Assembly (NCBI GenBank): GCA_010093705.1
Contig: MU006102.1
Span: 575,280-639,279, forward strand
Length of the DNA stretch: 64,000 nt
Source: Patellaria atrata CBS 101060
Lineage: Eukaryota > Ascomycota > Dothideomycetes > Patellariales > Patellariaceae
Direction of reading: 5' to 3'
The notes under the pieces are model-generated. The model made no database searches, was not told the origin of the DNA, and was given only the letters and a program-made list of their open reading frames with translations. Positions 50,501-61,961 of this stretch are shown in pieces. A program made the translations under genes and the position numbers. Numbering within the stretch: the stretch's first letter is position 1; each line of letters starts with the position of its first letter.

Positions 50501-53308
50501 AACAAAAACAAAGATGCAGCCCCAGACCCGGATTGGTTTGGCTCATGTCTCCACGCGTTCAGCCGCTTGAGGGTAAGTGGAGAGCGCTAACGGTGGGGGT
50601 TCCCTGCTTCAGTCACTGCTGTAGCTTCACTTTACCTGAACCTTTTTTTAAAATTCGAAGAAACCTGCTTCATCTTACTATTTTTCAAGTCGATCCGTCG
50701 ATCTCTCTTAAAACCGATCTGAAGCTGATCTTCAGCTCGCCGAGTTGGAGCACTTCTTACTTTACTGAACCTCTTCAAAGGCATATCTATGAAGTACAGT
50801 ACAGTATCTCCATCTTGCAAATCATCTGAAATGTGTTCACAGAGATACAGTACAAGCGACAACTATGCTACTTTATTTCAATCGGCGATGCCGAATATCT
50901 TTACATCATCGTATTCTGGGAAAATATGATGACGTCTAATTTCGCTAAACGCACAAAGTACGGTGAAGTAGTGAGGATTTTAGGCCCAACCGTTTCACAG
51001 TCCCACCCGCGTGAAATTCCTAAACGTATTATTTCTTCAACGTCGCGATGGGAAAGACAATCCGATCGATCTTCAAAATTTTACCCAAGAATGGTAATTT
51101 CGGAGCTGCACTACGAATCACAAACTGGAAATATTTTAAGTTTAGAATAAGCAAATGTACTCGATGCAATCCGACCTCTTTCCACTATGCTGATTGGATG
51201 TTGAGCAATATCAGTAAAAAGTCCCGAAACTAGAAATTCAGAATAATGACGAAAGCGTCATCCCGCGCGTTGATCAGTTCTGCACTTTCTCCGTGCAAAA
51301 CACACCCCGTGATCACACTTTAAGGACGGTAAGACGACACTGCGACAACGCAAAGCCACCACGGCCACTTTGTATTCGGAGTCCGTCGAATGTAGGACCA
51401 TGCAACAAGTCATCAGATCTATTTTCTTGTCTCCATCAACTAACGAGCTCCGTACATGACGATACATCGCATTTTGACCAGCTTCTCCGCATTCTAAAGA
51501 GCCAATTCAACTTCCGTTCCTAATAGTTTGTCCCACAATCGCCTTGTTCCGGCGAACAACGCTCCGGAGACTCAAATTATCCAATGGTCGTGGCGGTGAG
51601 AAGCCACGAAAGGCCAGTAGATGCATCAATACGATCCTCTCTTCCAGGTCTCTCGGTACCTAACCAAGGCCGCAACCTCACAGCCGGTCCTCTGTACCAT
51701 AGAGTGGGCTCCAAAAGATGATGGCCGGGTTTTCACCAGGTTTATTTACCCTTCAAAGGTCCACTCAAGACCTGGACTTCTGTACTGACCCAGGACGCTG
51801 CTTACGCAGGCGAAATAGAATTGATCCAATGTAGATGCTTCGTATCTTCCTGCACTCTCCCTCTGCCAATGTATGGAAGCCTAAGAAGATGGATTTGCCG
51901 TACATCCGATCACGTTAGATCATATGGGGTACATAAACTCTGCATCTATCGGCCGTCCCTAGAATCAAGGCTCCCGTAAAGACGTTATTCTGACAAGATA
52001 TGTTAAGTCTTGTCATAGGCTTTCTTTGGCAGTTGACAGTTTGGCATCCAACCGCCAGGATGCGCTATTAAAGGTAAAGAAGCGAGCCCACGTTGGGCAC
52101 GGCCCACTTTTTCGGCGATTATCCTCTCGGAATCAACCGAGCCCACCGATCTACCCCCTTGAACCCATGTTATCCAGACACACTCATCCCACGACCTTAC
52201 CGCAACAGCCTGGGAAACTTTCTTCCATCAACAGCAAAGCTCATCTGATTAATCAATACAGTAAGTGAGCGTTGTACGCGTCTAATCACTTTACACTATC
52301 AGAGTAACTTTTATTGTTGTTGCAGAAGTGTGATCACTTCCGTTCCGTTCCGTCACACTCCTATCGATGCATGTCAGCACCCCACTTCAATGCAATCAAT
52401 AGAGCTCCAGGTCGGTACAAATGAGCACAATATTCATGATAGATACCTTGATGAAACATTTCTTTCCCTCTCTTCTATAAGTCCAACATCATTCAAAATG
52501 GCATCTCATGGGAAGTTGAGGTTTACATTGCAATGTCACAAGATAAGAACGTTTCATCAGTTCAATCTTCTTGTCTCCAAGTCCATGGCAGTAAGATGGA
52601 TCTCTTTTCCTTTCGTATCGATAGATAAACAGCTATCTTCCGTCCCTTTCCGAGAACATGCCCACACACCACACACATACGCGCACACACGCATCCACAT
52701 CACTGCACATCAATCTATTTACCCTTTCTTTCAAGCATCCCACCGTACCTACCCAACAACCACTCCAACCTCCATCCCATTCACCACTCTAGCCCTAACG
52801 CCCTATTTCATACCGTACACTGTAGCTTGCGGTCCTTCCCATTCTAGCTCACGATCCTACCCACCATTCTACACACACACATCCCAAATGATCCCATCTA
52901 GTCCCCATCGAACCCAAACAAGCTTTCCTCTTCCCCTGCCCATCCTTCTTGTCAACGCATTCCTCATCATTCCTATTTATCCGGAAAGTCATAGTTTCCT
53001 TTCCTCGACTTCTGCAACGCTTCAACGCTGAAGAGTACTGGGCGGTCAGCCCACCATCACGGTCACCGGCGCATAGGCTCCTCTCTTGGGCAACAGCGTA
53101 GCTTCTGAAACGGTAAGGATCGCGTGCGTGCATACAGGAATATCAAATATATATAACTGTTATGCGCGTACTAGCTCCCCTCTCGCGGGTCCTTCCACAC
53201 TCTATACGAAAGCTATGCATCCAAGATGTTAGAGAACTTTGCATCTTCACTGCATCTTCTTTAAGAGTTCACTCGTACGAATCGGCCCGTTATCAAACGC
53301 TAGAATAA

Positions 53309-53345
53309 CAAATAAACAAGCAAACAAACAAACAAGCAAACACAC
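53309..53345. repeat. AAAC/AAGC simple repeat
   Basis: A run of AAACAAAC and AAACAAGC units, an ordinary microsatellite. Confidence 0.7.
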
Positions 53346-54804
53346 CCTCAATTTATCGTTCATAATTTTGTCTAGAATTTCTCGCACCCCTCCGCCGTTG
53401 GCGCCAACACCCTCTCCGCCCGCCAAGCGCTTGTCTCGATAAGACGATACAAATGCTCGACTTCGGCGGATATACGTACAGTTTTTCTCGTACGATATCA
53501 ATTATTTGAGAAGAACAATAATGGAATTTTGGAAATATAATTTAAGAGATCCTTTTCCTATTGTATTGCTGGCGAATTTTCTGTTCTATCAAATTATTAT
53601 TTCTCATGCCAATGTCTTCCATTTTGTCGCATATTGTACTGTCCTTCGTATTACGTTATCACTTCGGTTTTTTCGCGGCGGCGAAATAGCCTAGCTGAGA
53701 TAAGGTAAGGTAGGGCGGAACCGGTTTCCTACTGTAACAAGGTCCTTCCGTTCCGTACCTGTTCGAATATCGCGATTCGCGATCACGTACATAGTTCTCT
53801 TTGAAAGTTTTCAAATATCACTTTCATGCTACACTCTTTAGGTTTGGTGTCGAGAGCCCTTCACCGCTCCCCCAACTTCCCTAAATACACAAAACGTCCC
53901 TATGCTGGGCTTCATCTCGATCTCAATCTCAGATATGCAGTAGTACGGTGGGCAAATGCACGTCCTTACCTTACCATCCCCTACCTTCATCCCAACCTAA
54001 GCTTCAGATTCACAGAGTTCCGGTACTCCTCCACCGCACCGATGCAAAGATGCCCAATCCCGCTCGGCGCCTCCCGACGCAGGTGCGGACGAAAGTGGAA
54101 CTGAAATGAAGACGAATGCAAACTGCACGCTTCCTCTATATGAGTTTGAATTTGGAGCGCGGCTGGGAGGGGAGAGGGGGGGGCCAAATTAATTGTGGAG
54201 CGGAAGGGGTAAGAATAGAAATAAAAGTGGAGCGCGTCTGCATGGCTCAAGGGCTCGTGAAATATGGGTAGATGAGGTACCCACGTGCGTGCAAGTTTAG
54301 GGATGGGTCTGCAGTTGGCTGCAGCTTTGTCGTTTTGAGGTTCGAGGTAAGATCTTGGATGGATATTTGCAGTTGGAGGGGATTTGACGCGATTGTGGAC
54401 GTGGGTCACTCTAGCGATGTCTGCTCAGCTAAGCGGGAAGTAAATTGATATTTCACGTGCGCATACTGTCGACTGCACCATGCTGACGATAAACGAGATT
54501 AATAGGCCGTGGTACGAGTCTATCTGAAAAAGTGGAAGTAGTATTTTGGCTGCACGGCCAGGGCGAAGAAAGACATTTGAAGAGACAAGCAAAGAATATC
54601 GTCGTTTGAGGTATCGAGAGAGGTAAAGATCGTCCGGATATAAAAAGATACCTACTTGGCATATGAGGAATTTGAGAGACAGTGTCCATATTCGTGCAGT
54701 GGAATCCTAATCATCACTTTACATTAGGTATATGCAGTGTCACTTCCAGCACTCTGGAAGACGGTCGTGCGGTTTTTGACAGATGATAGACGAGAGCGGC
54801 ATGT

Positions 54805-55238
54805 TCATTCCGAGACGTCTTGAACGACCTTAATCGGACGACAGCGATCGTCCGCAGATTGCCTTTCCAATTCGTCCTCCAGTACGATACCCATGCGTAA
54901 TCCAGGTAGATGGTTGTTCGCCTGATAAACGTTCGGAAATATCTCCGGTCTCCTCAGGATATAACTGAAGGGGTGATTTAGAGTTTGATTGTTGTTGACC
55001 GTTGAGCTCCAATCGTTAGTGGGCGACACAGAATATGTGGGCCTGTGGTAAGGTATGACGGGAACCATCGTCGTCATATAAGGCCAACGCACAGCAGAAT
55101 CCTACCTATCGTGTTATTAGCAACATCATGAACGCCAGTTCGTGAGTACAAAGATACGTGGTTCGTCCGCCATCCAGACCAATGATTAATCACAGCCTCA
55201 ATAAGGGTAAGGTGGAACGCGTTGTGCTCACTCCTCAT
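54805..55238 (-). CDS. Doubtful two-exon gene, unknown
   Basis: A minus-strand frame ending at 54805 covers 95 codons and reads like protein (RPEIFPNVYQANNHLPGL, MGIVLEDELERQS). Just upstream, GTATCT and GCTAATAACACGATAG look like a donor, branch site and acceptor, with an upstream piece reading EHNAFHLTLIEAVINHWSG from an ATG at 55238. The exact acceptor (GATAG or TAGGTAG) decides whether the frame continues. I recognise no family. It may be a small gene, an eroded one or chance. Confidence 0.2.
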
Positions 55239-57292
55239 GTACTGTACGTCCCGAATAATCAATCAATCACGCATGATCCCACCCCATTGTCTTTTGACAG
55301 AATAATTGTAATCCACTGCATCTCCTGTACTTCCTATCATCGTACAAGGCCCGAATAAGATATTCAGCGATAGCAAGATGGTGTTGTAAGAATCTCCATC
55401 TTTCATAGATGGTAAAGATCAGCGGATTGCATTTGGGAGATAACGGCCCTGTCCACAGGAACCACCAAAACGAGGACAAACGGTTATATGGAAGGTTCAG
55501 ACAACGCCCAGGAAGAAGGTTGAAGCTACAGGAGGCAGTGATTTTCCCTCGAGCGGTTACACAATGTGCCAATATGAGGTAGAAGTTTCGTACGACTGCT
55601 TTCGGGGTGCCTACTGGAGCCTACTGAAGTCGTATGCGTCAATTGCGACAATCATGGAGGGGTATGAGGGGCAGAACTGTGTACCATCAGTAGCTTAAGG
55701 TGTAATGTAATTGTAAGACCAGCGCCACTGTCCAAGGCTACTACATATCAGATAGGTGGTTACGAATTTGTAAAGCAGAAGCACAGTGATAGTCTTCGAG
55801 AAGACGATATCGCCGAAGATCCCTTTCTCACATCATACAGTCTGGAACGATTACGATTGTGTGTGTCTCATCGATGAGGTTTCTCAGTGGAACGACATTA
55901 CTATTGCATAATATTGCAGCGATTGTCGTATGTTATAACAGATTTGAGACAGTAGTGGTCCTTGGTTGAGCAATTGGACCGTCTTGGATCAAGCAACAGC
56001 TTGAGTGACTCTGGATTCTGGACCCCTCGCCGGTGTCCATAGCGACATGGAGACCCTGATCGTCTTAATAACTAGTTGCCGTTACCCGTCAATTGAATCC
56101 GAGAGCAAGCGGTCCGCATGAAGCCGCAGGCAGGGTCTCATTTAAGTCTGCATCCAAACTGCAAGATAAGCGTTCTCAGACGAACGAGTACAAGGGTCAG
56201 GAACTTTGATGGATGACAATCATGAGACAACCATTTCAAAAGTTTCTGTTATCTGGCCCCCTCGTTATGATAATTGCGAGATTCGCAAGGTAGAGAGATA
56301 TGCGCGCGGCATGCATATGAGCGGCGGAGGATGAGTTCCCCAACAAAACCATACGCTGAAGGGATTTCAGACCCACCAGCCACTGGTGATGAAAAGTGGG
56401 TATGGACTTTGTCTGCGGGGTTGAAATACCTGCTACAGTGTTAGCAGCATAATTTTAAATACTCTTTTAGAATATGAACGGCGTCTGTTATGGCTTAGAG
56501 GCTCTATAGCTCCTGATAGTGAGGGGAAACGCGAATTTTTTCTGTTGATGCTTGCAAGCTAAAAGTTGAAGGATGGAAAAACCACGCCGAAAGCTGCCGT
56601 ATTGAGGGCTAAAAGTCCCTTTCGGCTTGAAATTAAAAAGAGTGGCGTCCTGCAAGTGCTAGGTTCTATCGATAGACCGCAGCATCCAATGTTGAAGCCG
56701 TCAGGCCTGTTCTGACATGTGAATGGATCGACACTCGTTTAGTGGGAGACAGAAGCTTCAATGGATGTCGAACTTTACAATGACTACTGGAGAAAAACTG
56801 CTTAAGAATGGCTGCAAAAAGTAAGAGAAAGACTAGAGAGATGATCTAGAATCTCAATGGCAACATTTGAGGAACAAACATTGGAGATTGACAGGCTATT
56901 CCATGGTACTGACAGCAGTCTGCAGCCAACGGAAGTCTGTCAAGGTTCACTCGGCTTTCGATGTGTACATGAGAGATACAAAGGTGTACATTCTAGGTAC
57001 ACACTTTTATCCCCTTAGCTAATCTGAATGATCGACGTTTCAATGTCATACTGATGAAAACAACCTCACTTTCGTCTATCGTTGGATCGTAGTACCGTGA
57101 TGTTAGTCATCTCGAGAAGTTTCGTTGCGACAGATAAAAAGATGAAAATTCTTCAGTTAGTGCGATGGATTAAAAGTTGCGTTTCACACGGCAGAATATT
57201 GGTAAAATCTATTTTTCCATAATATCACGTGAAACTTCTTAGCGTGAGCTATTGCTTAGCATTGAGCATGCACGTGTAACGGCTTTATCAGT
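55239..57292. other. Spacer left of the assembly gap
   Basis: No credible gene is seen in this 2-kb stretch. A minus frame at 55267-55572 (101 codons, Trp- and Leu-rich) has no partner exon. The composition is ordinary and becomes AT-rich towards 57200. Confidence 0.4.
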
Positions 57293-57327
57293 GTTATAGA
57301 AAATAAGAGAAATATATTATATTATTA
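57293..57327. repeat. AT-rich direct repeat, left copy
   Basis: The sequence TATAGAAAATAAGAGAAATATATTATATTATT (shown here only as its pattern, TATAGAAAATAAG then AAATATATTATATTATT) recurs at 58508-58541 with one substitution, on the other side of the assembly gap. It directly adjoins the candidate element start. Confidence 0.6.
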
Positions 57328-57332
57328 GATAA

Positions 57333-58458
57333 ATGTTACGGCCACAAGTTGTAGGAACATGCAGACAACGAGTGACGGGAAGAAAGGAACACCACTCGGG
57401 GGAACTACGGGTGAAACAAGTGACAGAGAATCACGTGACCAGACAGTGGTCGCTGGACGCGCTGGTCGCAGAGAACGACCAACGACCAGAACGACCAGAA
57501 CATAGGCAACTAAATTGGCTATGAAGGATAGGAATATTTAAGGACGGTCTTTCTCTCATGTATTTAGATTCTTCGTAGTTATTCTTACCATCAATCTTAC
57601 CCATAGATTTGGATGTTACGGTTTTGAACTTGACTTCACTTGTTACNNNNNNNNNNNNNNNNNNNNNNNNNNNNNNNNNNNNNNNNNNNNNNNNNNNNNN
57701 NNNNNNNNNNNNNNNNNNNNNNNNNNNNNNNNNNNNNNNNNNNNNNNNNNNNNNNNNNNNNNNNNNNNNNNNNNNNNNNNNNNNNNNNNNNNNNNNNNNN
57801 NNNNNNNNNNNNNNNNNNNNNNNNNNNNNNNNNNNNNNNNNNNNNNNNNNNNNNNNNNNNNNNNNNNNNNNNNNNNNNNNNNNNNNNNNNNNNNNNNNNN
57901 NNNNNNNNNNNNNNNNNNNNNNNNNNNNNNNNNNNNNNNNNNNNNNNNNNNNNNNNNNNNNNNNNNNNNNNNNNNNNNNNNNNNNNNNNNNNNNNNNNNN
58001 NNNNNNNNNNNNNNNNNNNNNNNNNNNNNNNNNNNNNNNNNNNNNNNNNNNNNNNNNNNNNNNNNNNNNNNNNNNNNNNNNNNNNNNNNNNNNNNNNNNN
58101 NNNNNNNNNNNNNNNNNNNNNNNNNNNNNNNNNNNNNNNNNNNNNNNNNNNNNNNNNNNNNNNNNNNNNNNNNNNNNNNNNNNNNNNNNNNNNNNNNNNN
58201 NNNNNNNNNNNNNNNNNNNNNNNNNNNNNNNNNNNNNNNNNNNNNNNNNNNNNNNNNNNNNNNNNNNNNNNNNNNNNNNNNNNNNNNNNNNNNNNNNNNN
58301 NNNNNNNNNNNNNNNNNNNNNNNNNNNNNNNNNNNNNNNNNNNNNNNNNNNNNNNNNNNNNCCTACCCTAGTGGTTGACCACGTTAAGTGAGAAGCCAGG
58401 CGCGTTTCTAGACTTATCCTGTTCTGTCTCGATAAGTATAGACTCCCGTTGTAACAAA
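57333..58458. mobile_element. Possible LTR or LTR-like element spanning the gap
   Basis: The left edge reads TGTTACGG and the right edge GTTGTAACA, so the terminal six bases TGTTAC and GTAACA are inverted, as in long terminal repeats (TG...CA). The visible left part is richer in GC than its AT-rich surroundings and ends at the gap. No coding part is visible and no clean target-site duplication is seen. It could be a solo LTR, a longer element hidden by the gap, or unrelated sequence. The visible portion is too short to judge its age or family. Confidence 0.25.
57647..58361. other. Assembly gap, 715 unknown bases
   Basis: All bases are N. Translated frames across it are meaningless. It sits in a repeat-like setting, which may be why assembly failed. 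Confidence 1.
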
Positions 58459-58507
58459 ATAATTATATAATTAAAAGTTTATTAAAACTTTTTTTTTTTA
58501 GCTATTA

Positions 58508-58541
58508 AGATATAGAAAATAAGAAAAATATATTATATTAT
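58508..58541. repeat. AT-rich direct repeat, right copy
   Basis: Nearly identical to 57293-57327, in the same orientation. It is followed by more AT-rich sequence up to the BolA gene. Confidence 0.6.
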
Positions 58542-58797
58542 TTAATAAGAACTTTATCCTATTTAAATAAAGATAAGTGCTCGTGATTACTAATATAATA
58601 ACTAATCTATAGCTTAACCCGTATTCCTATAGCGTCATCAGAGTTTCCAACGACAATGAAATAGTACGCGTGAATGGAGCCATCATCACCAAGGCTTGTA
58701 CATATCACAACATCAGAGTATATACATGTAGGCAATCAAAAAAGTATAGCAAAGAGAATTAACAATCTAATCACTGCTATGGCTTCACTTGTAGAAA

Positions 58798-59323
58798 ATG
58801 GCCCCTTCAAGAGCTTTATACAGCTTTGCCGCAAGTCTTTACGCTCGTCAAACCATACGCGCCTTTTCAACGTACCCGCGATATTACAAAATAGCTCAAT
58901 CACAAACGAAAATAATTTCACTTTCTAGACGGAATTCCTGCCAAACTTCTACGGCACGTCGGTTTTACTCTGCAACAAATAGCAGTAGCGAAAGTGCAGA
59001 TACAAATGGTCCGCCAATACCTCCTGATTACTTAACAGAGGGGGAACTTCATATTTTTAAGAAGGTTAATGACGGATTAAGCCCTGTAAGCTTGCAGGTA
59101 GGTCTACCATGTTCTATGTTGGAGGAAGGAAAACGGTCAGGGGCTGATACATGGCCAGGTACAAGACATCAGTGGTGGATGCGGCTCGATGTACGCTTTG
59201 GACATTGTGTCCCCAAAGTTTGCGGGCATGTCAGTCATAAAGCAACATCGTCTTGTCAATCGGATATTGGCGGAAGAGATCAAGACCATGCATGGTGTAC
59301 AATTGAAAACCAAAGCCCCTTAA
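58798..59323 (+). CDS. Mitochondrial BolA-like protein (BOL3 type)
   Basis: Exons are 58798-59097 and 59159-59323 (intron 61 nt), giving 154 residues. The N terminus (MAPSRALYSFAASLYARQTI) is basic, Ser/Ala-rich and fits mitochondrial import. The BolA domain runs from LTEGELHIFKKVNDGLSPVS through VQDISGGCGSMYALDIVSPK to KQHRLVNRILAEEI and TMHGVQLKTKAP at the end. Cys in GGCGSMY and His in KQHRLVN are the candidate iron-sulfur ligands used with glutaredoxin or NFU partners. Yeast Bol3 helps transfer 4Fe-4S clusters to proteins such as lipoate synthase. The unspliced frame would replace the BolA core with unrelated sequence, so the intron is needed. Confidence 0.93.
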
Positions 59324-59729
59324 TACAATCATACTCAAAGATATATCTTTCTTCAATCAACCACAAACTCAAATATTGTTTAATGTGTGTGAACATTCTC
59401 GATGTTTTTAGTTATCAGGGTTTTGAAATATGGATTCTCCAGTAAGTTGAGTAGTTTTGCTCTTTAGACCAAGTTCGGTTTATTAATTGTTACCCTGCGT
59501 CCAACAACGTTAATCTTCAATAAAGGATGAAGAGTATCTCCGGCACAGGTATTAATGACAATTCCAATAGCAACAGTAGGCGCATTCTTTTACAAAGGGC
59601 GATGCCGCCTCTCCTGGCTTCCACCAAAACTCAATATATAGTGAACGCCATTTTGCGTCCCCTCAATTATACCACGAGACGCAGTCCCAAAATTTAACAC
59701 AACATATAGCCCCATAACAGGACTCTACT
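59324..59729. other. Spacer between BolA and AT-hook genes
   Basis: This holds the 3' UTR of the BolA gene and the promoter of the next gene, both on the plus strand. Nothing else is seen. Confidence 0.4.
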
Positions 59730-60736
59730 ATGCCCAATGAGAACCGAACCGACCCAGCGGTTGCACTCTACAGAGTTGTGGAGTTGAACGCACACCACTT
59801 GGCCCCATGTTTCTCTGTTGAAGAGGTCTCCCCCTTACAACTCATGTTCCCATCATTGTCAACCCATGTAACTCTAAATGAACAACATAAACAACCAATC
59901 GACCAAGATAACCCATCTTCACCCCTAATTACGCACAAGAGACCCTTCATGCCTTCCCAGTCCGGAATCTCTTCGCCCTCTGGATACAGACCCATGTTTC
60001 CCGGGTTGACCGGCCAGTTGAGCCGTAACATCAAGCGCAGACGCGCTCTCGAAGACGATGGAGATGCAGATGATGAGGGAGAGATTCCAGTACTTCCTTA
60101 TTCGAACCCTGATCCCAGTTCTGTTTCAAGCAGTTCAAAGCCCGCTTCACCGAAACGGAAACGTGGGCGGCCTCGTAAGAAATCCCAAACTCCATCTGCA
60201 AAAGAATACAGAACCACTGCAGATACCAAATTTGTCGTTACCGGTCCCCAACTGAGCACCGATAGCTCTTCTCAGATAGACACTCTACCCAAACGTAGCT
60301 CTGGCCGCTCTAGGAAGGTCCTCTTCAACCCGCTACCGGAAGACTCCACCGCACAGCGAGAACCCTATCCACTGTTTTTGAACTCAGTAGCATCAACCCC
60401 AACTCAACCGCAGCACCTCCACCAAAGCGCAGCCGTGGCCATCCCCGTAAAGACGTGCCTCCTTATGCAAATCAGACATCTACACCATCCACCATGGAAG
60501 CAACCCCAGCTCCATCAGAACTAGCAACCTTTCCCTTTTCTTCTTCTTCTCCTCCCCCCTACTCCCTCATTTCTCCTTCCCAACCCTCCAGAAGCGACTC
60601 AGGCTCATCACCTCCTTCCAATTCCGACTCACCCGGCTACACCAGTTCTTCATCCGAACCCCACAGTCCCGATTATTCCGGCTCCGGCTCCTCTCAGTCT
60701 TCCAATCTTGACTTTCTCGTCTATACAGCTCATTAG
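59730..60736 (+). CDS. AT-hook protein with a frame conflict
   Basis: From the ATG at 59730 one frame runs to 60524. It contains NIKRRRALEDD, a clear AT-hook (SPKRKRGRPRKKSQT, 60145-60187) and a weaker one (PKRSSGRSRK). A third AT-hook-like motif (PKRSRGHPRKDV, about 60423-60460) lies in a different frame that continues Ser/Pro-rich to a stop at 60736. The two frames could be joined by removing 29 bases (GTAAAGACG to AAATCAG, about 60447-60475), a very short intron that would also remove part of the third motif. Otherwise the gene has a frameshift or the assembly has an indel. AT-hooks bind the minor groove of AT-rich DNA, so the protein is probably nuclear. The start may be later (MPSQSGISSPSGYRPMFPG). 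Confidence 0.5.
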
Positions 60737-60989
60737 GACAGGATGGAGCTCATGTCTGGTCATGATGGGGTGAGCCCAACCGCTCTTGTTTATGCCGCAT
60801 CCTGAGCCGAGGGAGAGATTGGTGGTTCGGCCTTTACCGCTGGGAAGTGCGATTGTTGTTGTCGAAAACGAGGGCGAGAAGGGAATGAAGGGTATGGAGG
60901 GAGAGGTGGTGCTGGGTGGAGAATGAGAGGAGGATGAACTAGATGAGGGGCATGTGGATACTGGTGGGTAGAGAGATTGGATTAGGCGT

Positions 60990-61207
60990 GATGGGGTTTG
61001 GACGAGGAGGGTAGAGGATGTGGAGGATAGGGCGCAGGAGGAGGATGAGGAGGTCGAGGATGAGGGGGAAGAAGACGAGGAGGAAGAAGACTGGGGTTAT
61101 TATGGGGATCAGTAGTATCAGGCACATGATTATACATATGAGCAGTTAGCGCCATCATCTCTAGATCATATACCCATGGTGCAAATGGCGATCCTTCCAT
61201 TCTCATA
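60990..61207 (+). pseudogene. Acidic open stretch downstream of the AT-hook gene
   Basis: A plus-strand frame reads RRVEDVEDRAQEEDEEVEDE, then EEDWGYYGDQ, a stop (TAG), then YQAHDYTYEQLAPSSLDHIP and on to a stop near 61207. It could be the eroded end of the AT-hook protein or an unspliced last exon, but G-rich DNA gives acidic frames easily. The non-repetitive piece after the stop is the only real argument for former coding. Confidence 0.2.
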
Positions 61208-61961
61208 ACATGGGATTGAACTCATTTTGCAGGACAGCGACGCGGATAAGGTGAAGAGGTGGGGTGTAAATGAGCGGGAGAGAGATTAGGAATTAGGATT
61301 ATTAGAAGACCAGAAGTGAAGGAGCAAATTAATACCGACCTTGGGCGAATGTTTGTTTAGACTACGTGTCTTTTTGATATAGCGTTTGGTGACACTGTGG
61401 GTGCTGATGATCTATTTGTCTTGTCTAATGGTACGTGGTAATTTCTAATGAGACAATCCAAAAACTACGCATATGATCAAATTCCTTCCCTTTCGCTGGG
61501 TTTGCCATAGTTCTATTATCCCGTTTCATGAGGGCTTCGATTTCCTTTATCTTCCTGTTGTCTAAAAAGCAAAAGGAAAGCGGTCCACTGAGACCCAGCC
61601 GAGGATAGCAACAGAATAGATCTACAACTCGAAAAAAGTTGCACACAGCGCCCTCATCCCTTCTCCCTTTCCCCGCTAGGTAAAATATGCAAGTTAACTA
61701 AAGCCCTCGGTAAGACAAGATTAGGTTATCAGATGCTTGTTGTTGTATTATAAGCAGATCCTTTACTACATAAGCGCAATCCTTTGATTACTTTTGAAAA
61801 TATGATAAGGAGGTACTGGAACTAACAAGGTTGTGAAAAAGGAGGCCAAGAGGTTCTTCAAAGGGGATATATGAGGAGAATAAGGAGTAATAGTGTTATT
61901 TGATGTCTGTTAGCTATCGATGTCTTTTTTGACGCAACAAGGAGTCACCCCGAGTGGATTA
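61208..61961. other. Convergent spacer before acetate kinase
   Basis: This is AT-rich, holding the 3' flanks of the AT-hook gene (plus) and acetate kinase (minus). The minus frame at 61425-61646 has no family features. Confidence 0.4.

Larger units (their letters stand above)
46626..54804. other. 8-kb region with no convincing gene
   Basis: This begins with a long 5' region of the PP1-subunit gene (46626 to about 47800) that has short upstream frames and a small tandem repeat at 47522-47566. From 47800 to 54804 no open frame shows a family signature or spliceable neighbours. Low-complexity tracts include a CA-rich microsatellite at 52660-52710, AAACAAGC repeats at 53309-53345, and C-rich then G-rich sequence at 53860-54360. 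The plus frame at 52330-53031 (233 codons) has Thr/Pro/His/Ser bias from pyrimidine-rich DNA and is not called. Confidence 0.45.

Noticed and set aside
50381-51233. Series of short plus-strand frames
   Set aside because: Each is under 110 codons, in different frames, with no shared splice signals or family motifs.
52330-53031. 233-codon plus-strand frame
   Set aside because: Composition follows pyrimidine- and CA-rich DNA; no domain, no splice partners and no plausible start context.
57609-58391. Long plus-strand open frames across the gap
   Set aside because: They consist almost wholly of undetermined bases.
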